64,000 bases of DNA from Rhodothermales bacterium. Its GTDB lineage: Bacteria; Bacteroidota; Rhodothermia; Rhodothermales; Bin80. Numbering within the stretch: position 1 is the first letter of the stretch; each line of letters begins with the position of its first letter. Of this stretch, positions 18,504-28,379 are shown piece by piece. The translations under genes were made by a program, and so were the position numbers. Below the pieces are notes generated by a model. The model saw nothing but the letters and a program-made list of their open reading frames with translations, was not told where the DNA came from and did not search any database. The stretch spans positions 1,565,058 to 1,629,057 of the forward strand of contig OX638318.1 of the NCBI GenBank assembly GCA_951812585.1, read 5' to 3'.

Positions 18504-19349
18504 ATGGAGAAAAAGAGCAGGGCGTACGATATGCTCACCCGCACCGGAACGCTGTTCACGAGCGAACTGGTTGTGGTCACGGTTATCGTGATGAACGCGT
18601 TGGCGCTGTTCCTGGACGCTTTTCCGACTGTGCACGGCACCGCAGGGGCGCTGCTCTACTGGATCGATTATGGCTGCATCGTCTTCTTCGTCATCGAGGC
18701 CCTGGTCAAGAGTCGTGCCCTGCGCGGGTTTCGCGAATACTGGCAGGTCGGATGGAATAAGATGGACTTCACTGTCGTGTGCGTGAGCCTGCCGGTGCTG
18801 GCGGGACCCATTGTTCAGATTGGGCTTGACAATCTTGCCTTGGTACTTCTCTTCAGGCTTGGCCGCCTTTTGCGCTTCATCCGTGTGCTGCAGTACGTGC
18901 CCGATGCCAAGCGCATCCTCAAAGGCGTCGGCAGGGCGCTCAAGGCGTCTGTCGGCATTTTTCTGGTCCTTTTGATCGTGAATATCTTTTTTGGACTCGG
19001 CGCTACGCTGCTTTTTGGAGAAATACCGGAGGCGCAGCCGCACTTCGGCAACCCGCTCCGGTCCATGTATTCCATGTTCAAGGTATTTACCATAGAAGGG
19101 TGGTACGAGATTCCAGATCAGATGCAACGGCTCGGGGTGAGCGCGGAAGTGATCCTTACGATGCGCGGTTATTTTACAGTTGCCGTGCTGGTCGGCGGCT
19201 TGATCGGGCTTTCAATCGCCAACGCTGTGTTTGTTGACGAGATGGTGTCCGACAATACCGAGGAAGTGGAGCGGCGCGTTGCGCTTCTGCATGAGGATTT
19301 TCGCGCATTTAAGGAAGAGTATCGCCAGGACCGCTCCGCACAGCCTTGA
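18504..19349 (+). CDS. Voltage-gated-channel-like ion transport protein
   Basis: The 281-residue product has the six-helix layout of single-domain bacterial voltage-gated channels (Ion_trans family). The S4 segment at about 112-130 carries Arg118, Arg121, Arg124 and Arg127 at every third position, the classic voltage-sensor pattern. A pore helix and selectivity filter follow at 193-202, with TIEGW at 196-200. In NaChBac-type sodium channels the equivalent is TLESW, so ion selectivity may differ here. The last helix is at about 222-245. The tail (250-276) is acidic and likely a coiled coil, as in tetrameric bacterial channels. The start has AAGGG just upstream. It is convergent with the next gene. 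Confidence 0.85.
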   Translation: MEKKSRAYDMLTRTGTLFTSELVVVTVIVMNALALFLDAFPTVHGTAGALLYWIDYGCIVFFVIEALVKSRALRGFREYWQVGWNKMDFTVVCVSLPVLAGPIVQIGLDNLALVLLFRLGRLLRFIRVLQYVPDAKRILKGVGRALKASVGIFLVLLIVNIFFGLGATLLFGEIPEAQPHFGNPLRSMYSMFKVFTIEGWYEIPDQMQRLGVSAEVILTMRGYFTVAVLVGGLIGLSIANAVFVDEMVSDNTEEVERRVALLHEDFRAFKEEYRQDRSAQP

Positions 19350-19432
19350 CGCAGTTGCGCCGCAGCGCACATCCGTCAGGAAGCATGCCGCTTGCTGCGG
19401 CAGTACCATCGCCCCGGGTGCGAGGAGTCCAA

Positions 19433-21985
19433 TCAACGACCGGACGCCAGCGCCTCGGCCAAAAGGCGCTCGTACACCTGGCGTGCCTCCGTGAACTCGC
19501 CCAACACGTGCGATTTTTCCCGCTCCGCGCGCCAGCCGGGGTGATCCTCCGCCATGGCCGTAAGCTGGTCGATCCAGCGGATGAAGTACTCCGCCGAGGT
19601 GGAGGAACGAACAGGTTCATCGCCCACGATCACCCAGATTGGGTTCGTCGTCGCCTGCAGAAAGATGTCGTCCACGGGGTGCCATGCGTCCGCTGAAAAT
19701 GCCTGGAAGGTGACCCACGCACTACGGTCTACGGACACCTCCCGTTCAAAATCGAGTCGCAGGAAGTCCTCTGTTCCCTTGTCTGCAGCCTCCAACTCTT
19801 CGACAAGATCTATGGTACGGTCGCCAATCCGCACCTGCGCACCGTCGATAGGCGCAAAAGCCAGAAGACTGCCGCTGATCGTGATGGTGCCGCCCCCCTG
19901 GGGAAGATGTACCGTTGATCCAAGACCCTGCCCGTTGATAAAAAGCTTCAGTAGCGGGCCGTTAGTGACAAACATCTCGCCGCGGAGCAGCGCCGACAGC
20001 CAACCCTTCCAGCTCAGCCCGTCGGGCATGTAGGCGTAGCCGCGCATCTGGCCAATAATCGCCGTGCGGTGCAGGTTGCTGATCGCATCTTCCCCACCCA
20101 CGGCAGGAATATGGAAGCCATTGCTGAGCGCATGGTGCCATACGTCGTAAGCCGCCCAGCCAGCCCCCGATACCAGCTCGTGGTAGTCCAAGGTGCCCAG
20201 CGCCAAATCAACCGGAAAGGCCTTGGCCACGCCCAGATTCGTCTCCAGCGGGTCTTCATCACCCCAAAACGGATGAACATAGGCCCCTACGGCCCCCTGT
20301 TTGCGTGCCAGCTTGAAGATCTGCGTGTTGGAAGGATACAGACTTTCTATGGCCGTGCCCTCGTAACCCGTCGTAAAGGGCGAAATCAGATGCTCCGTCA
20401 GGTTGATCAGAGAGATATGTCCGTAGAAGGGCGGCCGGTACTCTTCATTGAAGTACAGCACATAGTCCGCGGCCTCTTCAGGCGCGCCCGTGAAATACTG
20501 GTAGTCGAGTATGCGGTTGTCCTTGTTCGCGACCAGCTCCCCGATGACATGAAGGTGTTCGGCCCGTGCCATGAACACCAGGTTCTCCGGCGTGTTGTGG
20601 AGGTTGCCGCCATAATTCATGTGGACATGGTTGCTGCCGCTGTACCAGCCCTCCGCCTCGAGATCGGTCATCCGGGTCAGCTGCAGCAGGATGCGCGTGG
20701 TATCCCCGCTGGTCACGCGGCCCGATTCCGCCGCCGGCACGTACTCAAAACCGTGCATGGCTTCCACGATCCACTCTCCTGCCGGTAAGGTCGTCTCGAA
20801 GGCTCCGTCCACATGGAAGAAGTGCTCTGCCAAGCGGCCTTGACGATGGTAGGCATCCGCCGGCGCAAACGACTTGCGGCCATCCTCATGCTCCTGATAC
20901 AGATAGATGCGCGCCGGCAGCATCGCGCCCGTCTGTGCGTCCTGAACGCGCACTGCCAGGTGTCCAGTCGGCGAAAGCCAATGCAGCGAGTCCAGGCGGA
21001 CCGGGGTGTCGCGCCCGCCAAAGGTCTGTAGCAACCGGAGGTGTGGGAGGCCGCCCTTGTTGGAGACGTACGCTATCAGGTGCCCATCAGGCGAAAAGCG
21101 GGGATGAAAACTGTCCCACTCGCCAAAGGTGAGCTTGTACGGCTCACCTCCGCGCGTCGGCAATACAAAGAGGTTGTTGAACTGTCCGCCCAAGTGCGAA
21201 CTGTACACGAAGCGCGTCCCGTCCGGCGCAAAATCCGCCCGCGTGCGGTAGAGCGTTTCCTCTTTGTGGATCAGCTTCGCATGCGGCATGGCATCCTCCA
21301 CGACAGGAACGCGCCACAGGCCTCCGGACCCCAGCGGAATGCCGCGGTTGGAAAGGATGAGCAGGGTGTCGCCGCTGGGCTCCCACGCCGGCTGGATGTG
21401 CAGATCGTAGGCTCCGAAATACAACCGGCTCCGCCCAAACGAGAAGTCGTGTGTCACCTGAACTTCTGTGCCATCATGCAGGTCCCTTACGTACACATTG
21501 AAGTAGCCGTTTGGCCGGGTGGATACGTAAGCCATGCGGGTGCCGTCCGGCGAAAATGCCGGATCCACATTGACATGATCGTCCTCGGTGATCGGTGTCA
21601 CCGCATTGGATTCCAGGTCGAGAAGCCGCAGATTGATTGCGCGTCCATCGTCGGCGGTGAACGCCAAGTGCCGCCCGTCAGGCGCGAAGGCAGGAGACGA
21701 AAGGTACTTTTGCGTGCGGGCCACTTCGCGGGCTGCGCCGCTGCCGACTTCCGTCAGCCAGATGGAACCGTGCATGGAGAACGCCAGCTGTTTGCCGTCG
21801 GGCGACCATGCGGGCCACCAGGGCTGACTTCCGCCTGGCGGTGGTAGATAGAAATTGTACATGTAGTTGCCGCCCGTCCTGGTGTTCTCGTAGCGCGCAA
21901 CGTTTTCCACCGGATAGACCGCGCATTCCGGGGCTGCGCTGCCCAGCACAACAGCTCCGAACGCCCATACCAGAAGTTTCTTCAT
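19433..21985 (-). CDS. Secreted TolB-like propeller protein with CehA/McbA-type metallohydrolase domain
   Basis: The 850-residue product has an N-terminal signal peptide. Residues 50-330 contain repeated PD40/TolB-like blades (WSPDGKQLAF, FAPDGRHLAF, FSPDGTRMAY, FSPDGHLIAY). Residues 340-440 look like a beta-sandwich (GHLAVRVQD). The C-terminal 400 residues resemble CehA/McbA PHP-type hydrolases, with GSNHVHMN, a central HPFWGDED and VGGEDA. CehA/McbA proteins hydrolyse esters or carbamates, but here the usual paired His motif near NHVHMN is only partly canonical, so activity is uncertain. It is transcribed divergently from the GH4 gene across 62 bases, so the two may be co-regulated. Confidence 0.78.
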   Translation of the reverse strand: MKKLLVWAFGAVVLGSAAPECAVYPVENVARYENTRTGGNYMYNFYLPPPGGSQPWWPAWSPDGKQLAFSMHGSIWLTEVGSGAAREVARTQKYLSSPAFAPDGRHLAFTADDGRAINLRLLDLESNAVTPITEDDHVNVDPAFSPDGTRMAYVSTRPNGYFNVYVRDLHDGTEVQVTHDFSFGRSRLYFGAYDLHIQPAWEPSGDTLLILSNRGIPLGSGGLWRVPVVEDAMPHAKLIHKEETLYRTRADFAPDGTRFVYSSHLGGQFNNLFVLPTRGGEPYKLTFGEWDSFHPRFSPDGHLIAYVSNKGGLPHLRLLQTFGGRDTPVRLDSLHWLSPTGHLAVRVQDAQTGAMLPARIYLYQEHEDGRKSFAPADAYHRQGRLAEHFFHVDGAFETTLPAGEWIVEAMHGFEYVPAAESGRVTSGDTTRILLQLTRMTDLEAEGWYSGSNHVHMNYGGNLHNTPENLVFMARAEHLHVIGELVANKDNRILDYQYFTGAPEEAADYVLYFNEEYRPPFYGHISLINLTEHLISPFTTGYEGTAIESLYPSNTQIFKLARKQGAVGAYVHPFWGDEDPLETNLGVAKAFPVDLALGTLDYHELVSGAGWAAYDVWHHALSNGFHIPAVGGEDAISNLHRTAIIGQMRGYAYMPDGLSWKGWLSALLRGEMFVTNGPLLKLFINGQGLGSTVHLPQGGGTITISGSLLAFAPIDGAQVRIGDRTIDLVEELEAADKGTEDFLRLDFEREVSVDRSAWVTFQAFSADAWHPVDDIFLQATTNPIWVIVGDEPVRSSTSAEYFIRWIDQLTAMAEDHPGWRAEREKSHVLGEFTEARQVYERLLAEALASGR

Positions 21986-22007
21986 ATCTCATTCAGCGGT
22001 TTGGCCC

Positions 22008-22015
22008 TAACTTTG
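22008..22015 (+). promoter_or_regulatory. Candidate -7 promoter box for the GH4 gene
   Basis: TAACTTTG matches the Bacteroidota -7 consensus TAnnTTTG exactly and lies 32 bases before the GH4 start. No clear TTG element is found 17-23 bases further upstream, so support is partial. Confidence 0.35.
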
Positions 22016-22047
22016 ACTTGACTTGCATCAGCCACCTTGCGTTGCTC

Positions 22048-23379
22048 ATGAAGATCGTTCTTGTAGGTGCCGGCAGCAAGGAGTTTGGACCTGCGACCAT
22101 TCGCGATGTCTTGCTGAGCGATGCCATAAACGCGCACAAAGTAGAAATCGTGCTCATGGACACCAGCAGTGCGCAGCTGCCTGCTATGCGCACGTACGCT
22201 GTTCATGTTGCGGAGAAGCTCGGGCGCAGGCCGAGGGTGACGTGCACGACGCGGATTGGCGAGGCTGTTCAAGGCGCGGATTTTGTGATCACCGCGATTG
22301 AGCTTCGTCGCTACTACCACTGGGCACAGGACTTTCATGTGCCGCGGCAATACGGGTTCAGGCAGATCTACGGTGAAAATGGCGGGCCGGGCGGGTTGTT
22401 CCACGCCCTGCGCAATATGGGGCCTACGCTGGAGATCGCCCGCGCGATGGAGCACCACTGCCCTGAGGCTTGGCTGCTGAACTACACCAACCCGCTTACG
22501 AAGCTGTGCCAGGCGCTGACGACGCTTTCACCGGTTCGCACGGTTGGTCTTTGCCATGGCGTCTTTGCAGGCAAACAGCAGCTGAGCCGAATCCTGGGCA
22601 TGCCGATCAGCGACATCGAGGCGTATGCGAGCGGGTTGAACCACTGCACATGGTTTCAGTCCATCACGCATAGCACAACCGGTGAGGACCTCTATCCGCG
22701 CCTTGTTGCGAGAGAGCGCGAAGCGGATCCACTGGGCGAGTGGGACGAGATTGCGCTCAGCCGCATTCTGTTGCGCACCTTCGGATTGTATCCGTCCCCC
22801 GGCACCAATCACATTGGCGAATATCTGGGCTGGTCCCAGGAATTTTTGGGCAGCAGTCTCATGCAGTTCTACTACGACCCTGTAGAAGGCCATCCGTGGG
22901 AAACCGGCGCAGTCCCGACATGGATCTATAACCTGCACGAGCATGCCACTGATCGCCCGCTTTTTGGCCATGCAACGCCGACCAGGGAGGCTGCACTCGA
23001 ACCATCGGGTGAGCTGGCAATCCCCATCATTGAAGGCCTGCGCTGCGGCGCGCCGCACGCGTTGGATGCTGTGAACATACCCAACGCCGGGATGGTGCCT
23101 GGATTGCCTGCGGGAACAGTCGTGGAGGTGCCCGCTGCGGTGGATGAAAACGGCCTGCATCCGCGAACCATGCCACGCCTTCCTGAAGGTGTGCTCGCCA
23201 TCCTAAGGACACAGGCCAGCATTAATCAGCTTCTCGTGGAAGCGTTCGCCGAGCAGTCGCGCAACAAGCTCCTGCAGGCCGTCCTCCTGGACCCGTCTGC
23301 GCAGTCTTACCGCCAGGCAGCTTCGCTGGTCAAGGCGCTCTGCGCCCTCCAGGCCGATGTCTTGCCGCCGCTGCACTAG
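22048..23379 (+). CDS. Glycoside hydrolase family 4 (alpha-galactosidase/alpha-glucosidase type)
   Basis: The 443-residue product is a GH4 enzyme, which uses NAD and a divalent metal in a redox-elimination mechanism on glycosides. The N-terminal Rossmann motif is VGAGSKEFG (6-14). NYTNP at 145-149 and LCHG at 168-171 are family signatures, with Cys169 a likely metal ligand and NHC at 198-200 contributing the metal-binding His. There is no signal peptide, so it acts in the cytoplasm on imported sugars. The ATG at 22048 fits the family start; an upstream extension of the frame overlaps the divergent gene and is unlikely. It lies 180 bases before susC and may belong to the same uptake locus. Exact substrate is unclear. 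Confidence 0.9.
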   Translation: MKIVLVGAGSKEFGPATIRDVLLSDAINAHKVEIVLMDTSSAQLPAMRTYAVHVAEKLGRRPRVTCTTRIGEAVQGADFVITAIELRRYYHWAQDFHVPRQYGFRQIYGENGGPGGLFHALRNMGPTLEIARAMEHHCPEAWLLNYTNPLTKLCQALTTLSPVRTVGLCHGVFAGKQQLSRILGMPISDIEAYASGLNHCTWFQSITHSTTGEDLYPRLVAREREADPLGEWDEIALSRILLRTFGLYPSPGTNHIGEYLGWSQEFLGSSLMQFYYDPVEGHPWETGAVPTWIYNLHEHATDRPLFGHATPTREAALEPSGELAIPIIEGLRCGAPHALDAVNIPNAGMVPGLPAGTVVEVPAAVDENGLHPRTMPRLPEGVLAILRTQASINQLLVEAFAEQSRNKLLQAVLLDPSAQSYRQAASLVKALCALQADVLPPLH

Positions 23380-23442
23380 TCAGAACCAAAGTCCTGAATG
23401 GACCGCAGCCACATGCCATTCAGGCATCCCGCCCCTTGCCCC

Positions 23443-23473
23443 TTGCAGAATTAGCTAAAAAAATTCACATTTG
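23443..23473 (+). promoter_or_regulatory. Candidate promoter for the susC/susD pair
   Basis: TTG at 23443-23445, a 20-base spacer and CACATTTG at 23466-23473 resemble the Bacteroidota TTG(N17-23)TAnnTTTG arrangement with one mismatch. It lies about 85 bases before the susC start in an AT-rich stretch. Confidence 0.3.
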
Positions 23474-23559
23474 AAGTTGCATTTGAGCTGCCTATTGCGT
23501 AGAATCAGCATGCGGTCCAATGGGCTGTCGGAAAACTCTGCTCACAAGCCTCATTGATC

Positions 23560-26500
23560 ATGAGACAACCTTTAAAGCTCCTTTTCGTAGCGCTCTTGCT
23601 GCTGATGCCCGCCATCGCGTTCGCACAGGGACAAGTGTCGGGCACGGTCCGGGATTCGGCTACAGAAGAGCCGCTGCCAGGCGTGAACGTTTTCGTCAAA
23701 GGGACGACTATGGGTACAGCCACCGATCTCTTGGGCAACTACTCGCTTACGGTGCTGTCCATGTCCGATACCCTGGTGTACTCGTTCGTGGGCTACGAAT
23801 CCATGGAAGTCGGCATTGATGGCCGAGATGTGATCGACATCGCACTGGAGGAAACCATCTATGACGTAGGAGAAGAGCTAGTGGTGACCGGCTACGGCTC
23901 CCAGGAACGCCGCACCATCACGGGCTCTGTAGCCAACCTGGACGAAGAAGACTTCGTTACAGGCAACGTGAATTCCCCGGTAGAGTTGATCCAAGGCAAG
24001 GTTGCGGGGCTCCAGATCACCACGCGCAGCGGCAATCCGAATGACAACATTGAAATCCGCCTGCGCGGCATTTCCACCTTCGGTGCAAACCAGTCGCCGC
24101 TCGTGGTGGTGGACGGCGTGGTAGGCGCTTCGCTGGAGAATCTGGATACGAACGATATTCAGTCCATGGATGTGCTCAAGGATGCGTCCGCGGCGGCCAT
24201 CTACGGCACGCGCGGCTCCGCAGGCGTGATCCTGGTCACAACCAAGCAGGGGGAAGCTCGCCGCGGCGTTTCCGTGGATTACAGCGCTTATTACACCTTC
24301 GAGGGGATTGAGAACAAGCTGGAGGTGCTCACCGGTGCCGAATACCGGCAGCTGGCGAAAGAAACCGAACTCAACGCACCGGACCTCGGTCACAACACGG
24401 TCTGGTTTGAAGAAGTAACGCAGCAAGGGTCCAACATGGTGCACAGCCTGGCCCTTTCCGGCGGCAACGAAAACACCGTATATCGCGCCAGCGGAAACTT
24501 CCGTGACCGCAATGGTATCCAGCGCTATACGGGATTCCAGGAAATCAGCGGACGCCTCAACCTGACGCAGTGGGCGCTGGATCATAACCTGGAGCTCACC
24601 ATTCAGCTCGCCGGCACGACCAAGGATCAGAACTTCGGATTCGCGGATGCCTTCAAGTTCGCCGGCATCATGAACCCGACCGCACCGGTCACTGCAGACG
24701 GATTCGAAAACACGGGCGGCTACTTTGAGCAGCCGCTGTTCAACTATTTCAACCCCGTCGCCATCATTGAAGAGGGCTCCAGGATCGGCGAGCGCAAGCA
24801 TTACAGCGGCGTCTTTCGGGGCGAATACAACCTTGGAGGGCTTAGTCCTGGACTGGATGGACTCTCCTTTGCGATGAGCTACTCGTACCAGACGCTGGAT
24901 CAGGTCAACCGCAACTTCTACTCGCGTCAGCACAAGGTGGGCGGCGGTGCCACTGCAGCCGCGCGCGGGCCTGGACGCGCCGAGCAGTCATACCTGGACA
25001 GCAGCAGTGAACTGTTCGAGTCCACGTTGCATCTGTCCAAGGATCTGGATGCACTAGGCCTGGAGGCGATTGCGGGATACTCGTACAACGACTTTGTCGA
25101 CGAAGGCTTTAACGCCGCAGGCGGAGACTTCATCGCCGACAATGTGCAGTGGAACAACTTCACCTTTGCGCAGGACTTCAGCCAAGGCGAAGGGTCGGTG
25201 GGCAGCTTCAGAAGCACGCACCGCCTGATAGCCTTCTTTGGGCGGGCCAACCTGAACTATGATGGGGCCTATTTCTTCAATGCCAGCGTGCGGCGCGAAG
25301 GTTCGTCGCGTTTTGGTATAGACAACAAGTGGGGGCTCTTCTGGTCCGCCGGCGTGGGCGTGGAAGTGTCGGAGCTGACGGAGCTGCCGGGGCTGAGCAG
25401 CTTGCGGTTCCGGGCCAGCATCGGCAAGACGGGACAGGATGCGCCAAGCAGCGGGCTGTCGCTGCAGCGATTTGCACCGGCCGGCAACTTCTTTGTCAAC
25501 GGAGCCTTTGTCCAGAGCTTTGGGCCGGTCAGCAACCCGAACCCCGACCTGAAGTGGGAAGAGAAAACAGAAATCAATGTGGGTGTCGACTTTGTGGCGA
25601 TGGACAACCGGCTGAGCGGCCGCGTTGACTGGTACAACTCAACGACGAGTGACCTCCTGTTTCAGGTTGGTGTGCCGGTGCCGCCCAACCTGTTCCCGAC
25701 CACATGGACGAACGTCGGCTCACTTTCGACCTCAGGCCTCGAGCTTTCAGTGGACTACGACATTCTGCAAGACATGGACGGTTTCTCCTGGAATGCGGGG
25801 GTGATTGCTTCGCTGTATGGCGAAACGATGCTGGACGAATACCTCACGGAACAGGTACAGTACCTGGCCAGCCCCGGCTCCCCTGGACTTAACACCCCGG
25901 ACCTGATCCGTATCAAGGAGGGCGAGCCGATTGGGCAGCTTTGGGGGCCTGTGTTTTCGCGCATCGGCGAGAATGGCCAGTGGCTCTTCCTGAAGCCGGA
26001 CGGCACCGAGGTGGAATACGGCGACCTCACCTTCCCGGATGACGAGCAGATTCTTGGGAATGGGCTGCCCGATTATCAGCTGGGCTGGACCAACCACATG
26101 CGCTATGGAAACTTTGACTTCAGCTTCTTCATTGAGGGCGTCTTCGGGCACCAGTTGGCCAACATGTTCAGCCTGTTCTATACGGCGCCGAAGCAGATCT
26201 CTTCGTACAACGTGCTGAAGGACGCCTTCGATCTGAAGGACCTCAAAGACGACCCGCGCTGGTCCAGTTACTACATCGAGAACGCCGATTATGTACGCAT
26301 CAACAATGCGAGCATCGGCTACAATGTGCCGAGTGCCGTGCTCGCTGGCGGCCCGCTCCGCAGGCTGCGCGTGTACTTGTCCGTCAACAACCTGGCCACA
26401 TTCACCGGCTATAGCGGGCTCAACCCGCAGGTGCGGTACGTTGACTACAACCAGGGGCAGTCTGAACAGGGCTCCAGCGGCGGATCGCTAGCGCCGGGTA

Positions 26501-26565
26501 TAGAACGACGCATAGAGTGGTTCACCGCTCGCTCGTTCAGCTTCGGTGTCAACATGAACTTTTAA
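23560..26565 (+). CDS. SusC/RagA family TonB-linked outer membrane protein
   Basis: The ATG at 23560 gives 1,001 residues with signal peptide (MRQPLKLLFVALLLLMPAIAFAQ). A CarboxypepD_reg-like domain (VSGTVRDSATEEPLPGVNV) is followed by the SusC linker VVTGYGSQERRTITGSV, and a plug domain with IRLRGISTF and PLVVVDGV. The rest is a large beta-barrel ending SFGVNMNF. SusC proteins import oligosaccharides or peptides across the outer membrane with a SusD lid. The SusD gene follows after 32 bases, confirming the pair. The upstream GH4 and CehA-like genes hint at a glycoside substrate (inference). Confidence 0.95.
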   Translation: MRQPLKLLFVALLLLMPAIAFAQGQVSGTVRDSATEEPLPGVNVFVKGTTMGTATDLLGNYSLTVLSMSDTLVYSFVGYESMEVGIDGRDVIDIALEETIYDVGEELVVTGYGSQERRTITGSVANLDEEDFVTGNVNSPVELIQGKVAGLQITTRSGNPNDNIEIRLRGISTFGANQSPLVVVDGVVGASLENLDTNDIQSMDVLKDASAAAIYGTRGSAGVILVTTKQGEARRGVSVDYSAYYTFEGIENKLEVLTGAEYRQLAKETELNAPDLGHNTVWFEEVTQQGSNMVHSLALSGGNENTVYRASGNFRDRNGIQRYTGFQEISGRLNLTQWALDHNLELTIQLAGTTKDQNFGFADAFKFAGIMNPTAPVTADGFENTGGYFEQPLFNYFNPVAIIEEGSRIGERKHYSGVFRGEYNLGGLSPGLDGLSFAMSYSYQTLDQVNRNFYSRQHKVGGGATAAARGPGRAEQSYLDSSSELFESTLHLSKDLDALGLEAIAGYSYNDFVDEGFNAAGGDFIADNVQWNNFTFAQDFSQGEGSVGSFRSTHRLIAFFGRANLNYDGAYFFNASVRREGSSRFGIDNKWGLFWSAGVGVEVSELTELPGLSSLRFRASIGKTGQDAPSSGLSLQRFAPAGNFFVNGAFVQSFGPVSNPNPDLKWEEKTEINVGVDFVAMDNRLSGRVDWYNSTTSDLLFQVGVPVPPNLFPTTWTNVGSLSTSGLELSVDYDILQDMDGFSWNAGVIASLYGETMLDEYLTEQVQYLASPGSPGLNTPDLIRIKEGEPIGQLWGPVFSRIGENGQWLFLKPDGTEVEYGDLTFPDDEQILGNGLPDYQLGWTNHMRYGNFDFSFFIEGVFGHQLANMFSLFYTAPKQISSYNVLKDAFDLKDLKDDPRWSSYYIENADYVRINNASIGYNVPSAVLAGGPLRRLRVYLSVNNLATFTGYSGLNPQVRYVDYNQGQSEQGSSGGSLAPGIERRIEWFTARSFSFGVNMNF

Positions 26566-26597
26566 CACCCAGACCAACACAAGTGGAGGACATCACA

Positions 26598-28262
26598 GTG
26601 TTAAACAACAAACTCTACCCTATCCGCATGTTGGTCCTGGCCGGTTTGCTCCTGGCCTTTGGGGCAGCATGCACGGACCTCTCGGAGCCTGTTGACAGCC
26701 AGGTTACCGCGGAGAACTTTTTTCAGACCGACGAGCAGTTCGTCTCTGCTATGGGTGATGCCTACAGCGGGCTGCGCAGTCGCGGCGGCGGTGGCGCACC
26801 CGCGCAGGTCAATGAAGTGACGAGCGACGAAGTGATTGTTCCCACCCGCGGCCAGGACTGGTCGGAGGGCGGCTCCTGGTATCGGCGCAACAACCACCAG
26901 TGGACGCCCGACAACGGCTCGTTCAGAGGCTTCTGGCGTGACCACTTCAATGGGGTCAACAACGCGAACCGCCTGATCTTCCAGTTCGAGGGGGCTGTTG
27001 CCAATGGTGCTACGAGCGCGGAGGCTGCTGCGCCCTTTATCTCAGAGCTGCTTGCGATGCGTGCGCACTACTACTACTGGCTGCTGGACGCATTTGGCAA
27101 TGTACCCATCGTCACGGACTTTACGTCCACGGAGGCACCATCCCAACCGTCTTCGGACTTTCAGCAGGGGCGGCAGGCGGTCTTCGACTTCGTGGAGTCC
27201 GAGCTCAAGAACAACTTGGGCAACCTGAGCGCCGACGCTCGCGGCACGTATGCGCGCATGAACCAGTGGGTGGCGCACATGACGCTGGCCAAGCTGTACA
27301 TGAATGCCGAAGTCTACACGGGCACCGCCCGTTGGGCCGATGCGCTGACGCACCTGGATGCCATCATCAATTCCGGTAACTACACGCTGGCGGGCAAGTA
27401 CCACGATAACTTCGTGACCTCTAACGATGGCTCGCCGGAGAATATCTTCGTCGTGCCCTATGACAAGGTGTTCCTTACCGGGTTCAACCTGCATCAGATG
27501 ACGTTGCACTACGGGAGCCAGAATACCTACAACTTCAACTTCCAGCCATGGAACGGCTGGTCGGCTACGCAAAAGTTGTATGAGTCTGTCATAGACCCGG
27601 CGCAGAACCCTGGCCCGCAGGGCGAAGTATGGGGTGTGAATCCGACAGCAGACGACGCTGGACTCGAGCGCGTCGTTGGCACGATGGATGATCGCCTGGG
27701 CAATTTCATCGTAGGACCGCAGTACACCGCTGCGGGCGAGCGGGTTATTGATACTGGTATTTATTCGGACTTCGACCTGAATGGCCCGCCGCTGACCTTT
27801 ACACCGGCCATCAACGACCTGCAGGCTGTTGCGTGTCGGCAATGCGGCGCGCGTATCGGCAAGTACGAGTTCGAGCATGGCATTGGCAGCAGCCTCAGCA
27901 ACGACTTTGTGATCTTCCGATATGCCGACGTGCTGCTGCTTAAGGCGGAAGCGCTTTGGCGCCAGAACCCCGCCTCGGCGGAAGCGCTGGCGCTGGTCAA
28001 CCAGGTGCGCGCACGTGCCGGCGTGCACGACTTCATGGAGCTAGATGCTGCCAAGCTTCTGGCGGAGCGCGGCCGGGAGCTGTTTTGGGAGCAGTTCCGT
28101 CGTCAGGATCAGATCCGCTTTGCTGGTACCAACGGTGGTGAGACCCAGTTCAATGACCCGTGGCAGTTCAAGGATGTCTCTCCCGCCTATCGCAACGTTT
28201 GCCCGATCCCAACGCAGCAGCTTCAGGCCAATCCCAATCTCGTACAGAATCCGGGGTACTAG
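26598..28262 (+). CDS. SusD/RagB family nutrient-binding lipoprotein
   Basis: The product is 554 residues. I chose the GTG at 26598 because TGGAGGA lies 8 bases upstream and it gives a short lipoprotein signal ending GAAC. The mature protein has the TPR-like helical SusD fold, with the conserved block MRAHYYYWLLDAFGNVPIV at about 150-170 and a C-terminal PTQQLQANPNLVQNPGY, typical of the family. It should sit on the outer membrane surface as the lid of the SusC barrel. A strong terminator follows 34 bases downstream. Confidence 0.93.
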   Translation: MLNNKLYPIRMLVLAGLLLAFGAACTDLSEPVDSQVTAENFFQTDEQFVSAMGDAYSGLRSRGGGGAPAQVNEVTSDEVIVPTRGQDWSEGGSWYRRNNHQWTPDNGSFRGFWRDHFNGVNNANRLIFQFEGAVANGATSAEAAAPFISELLAMRAHYYYWLLDAFGNVPIVTDFTSTEAPSQPSSDFQQGRQAVFDFVESELKNNLGNLSADARGTYARMNQWVAHMTLAKLYMNAEVYTGTARWADALTHLDAIINSGNYTLAGKYHDNFVTSNDGSPENIFVVPYDKVFLTGFNLHQMTLHYGSQNTYNFNFQPWNGWSATQKLYESVIDPAQNPGPQGEVWGVNPTADDAGLERVVGTMDDRLGNFIVGPQYTAAGERVIDTGIYSDFDLNGPPLTFTPAINDLQAVACRQCGARIGKYEFEHGIGSSLSNDFVIFRYADVLLLKAEALWRQNPASAEALALVNQVRARAGVHDFMELDAAKLLAERGRELFWEQFRRQDQIRFAGTNGGETQFNDPWQFKDVSPAYRNVCPIPTQQLQANPNLVQNPGY

Positions 28263-28296
28263 TGTACTAGCTTTAGTTCCCGCAAGACCGTTTGAC

Positions 28297-28340
28297 CAAC
28301 AGCCCACGGCTCTATCAGGGGTCGTGGGCTGTTGTTTTTG
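28297..28340 (+). terminator. Rho-independent terminator after susCD
   Basis: A perfect 12-bp inverted repeat, CAACAGCCCACG (28297-28308) and CGTGGGCTGTTG (28323-28334), has a 14-base loop and is followed at once by TTTTT. It ends the susCD transcript. Confidence 0.92.
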
Positions 28341-28379
28341 GCAGCGGCGCAATAATGGCAGCCATGCGTCGTTTTTGTT

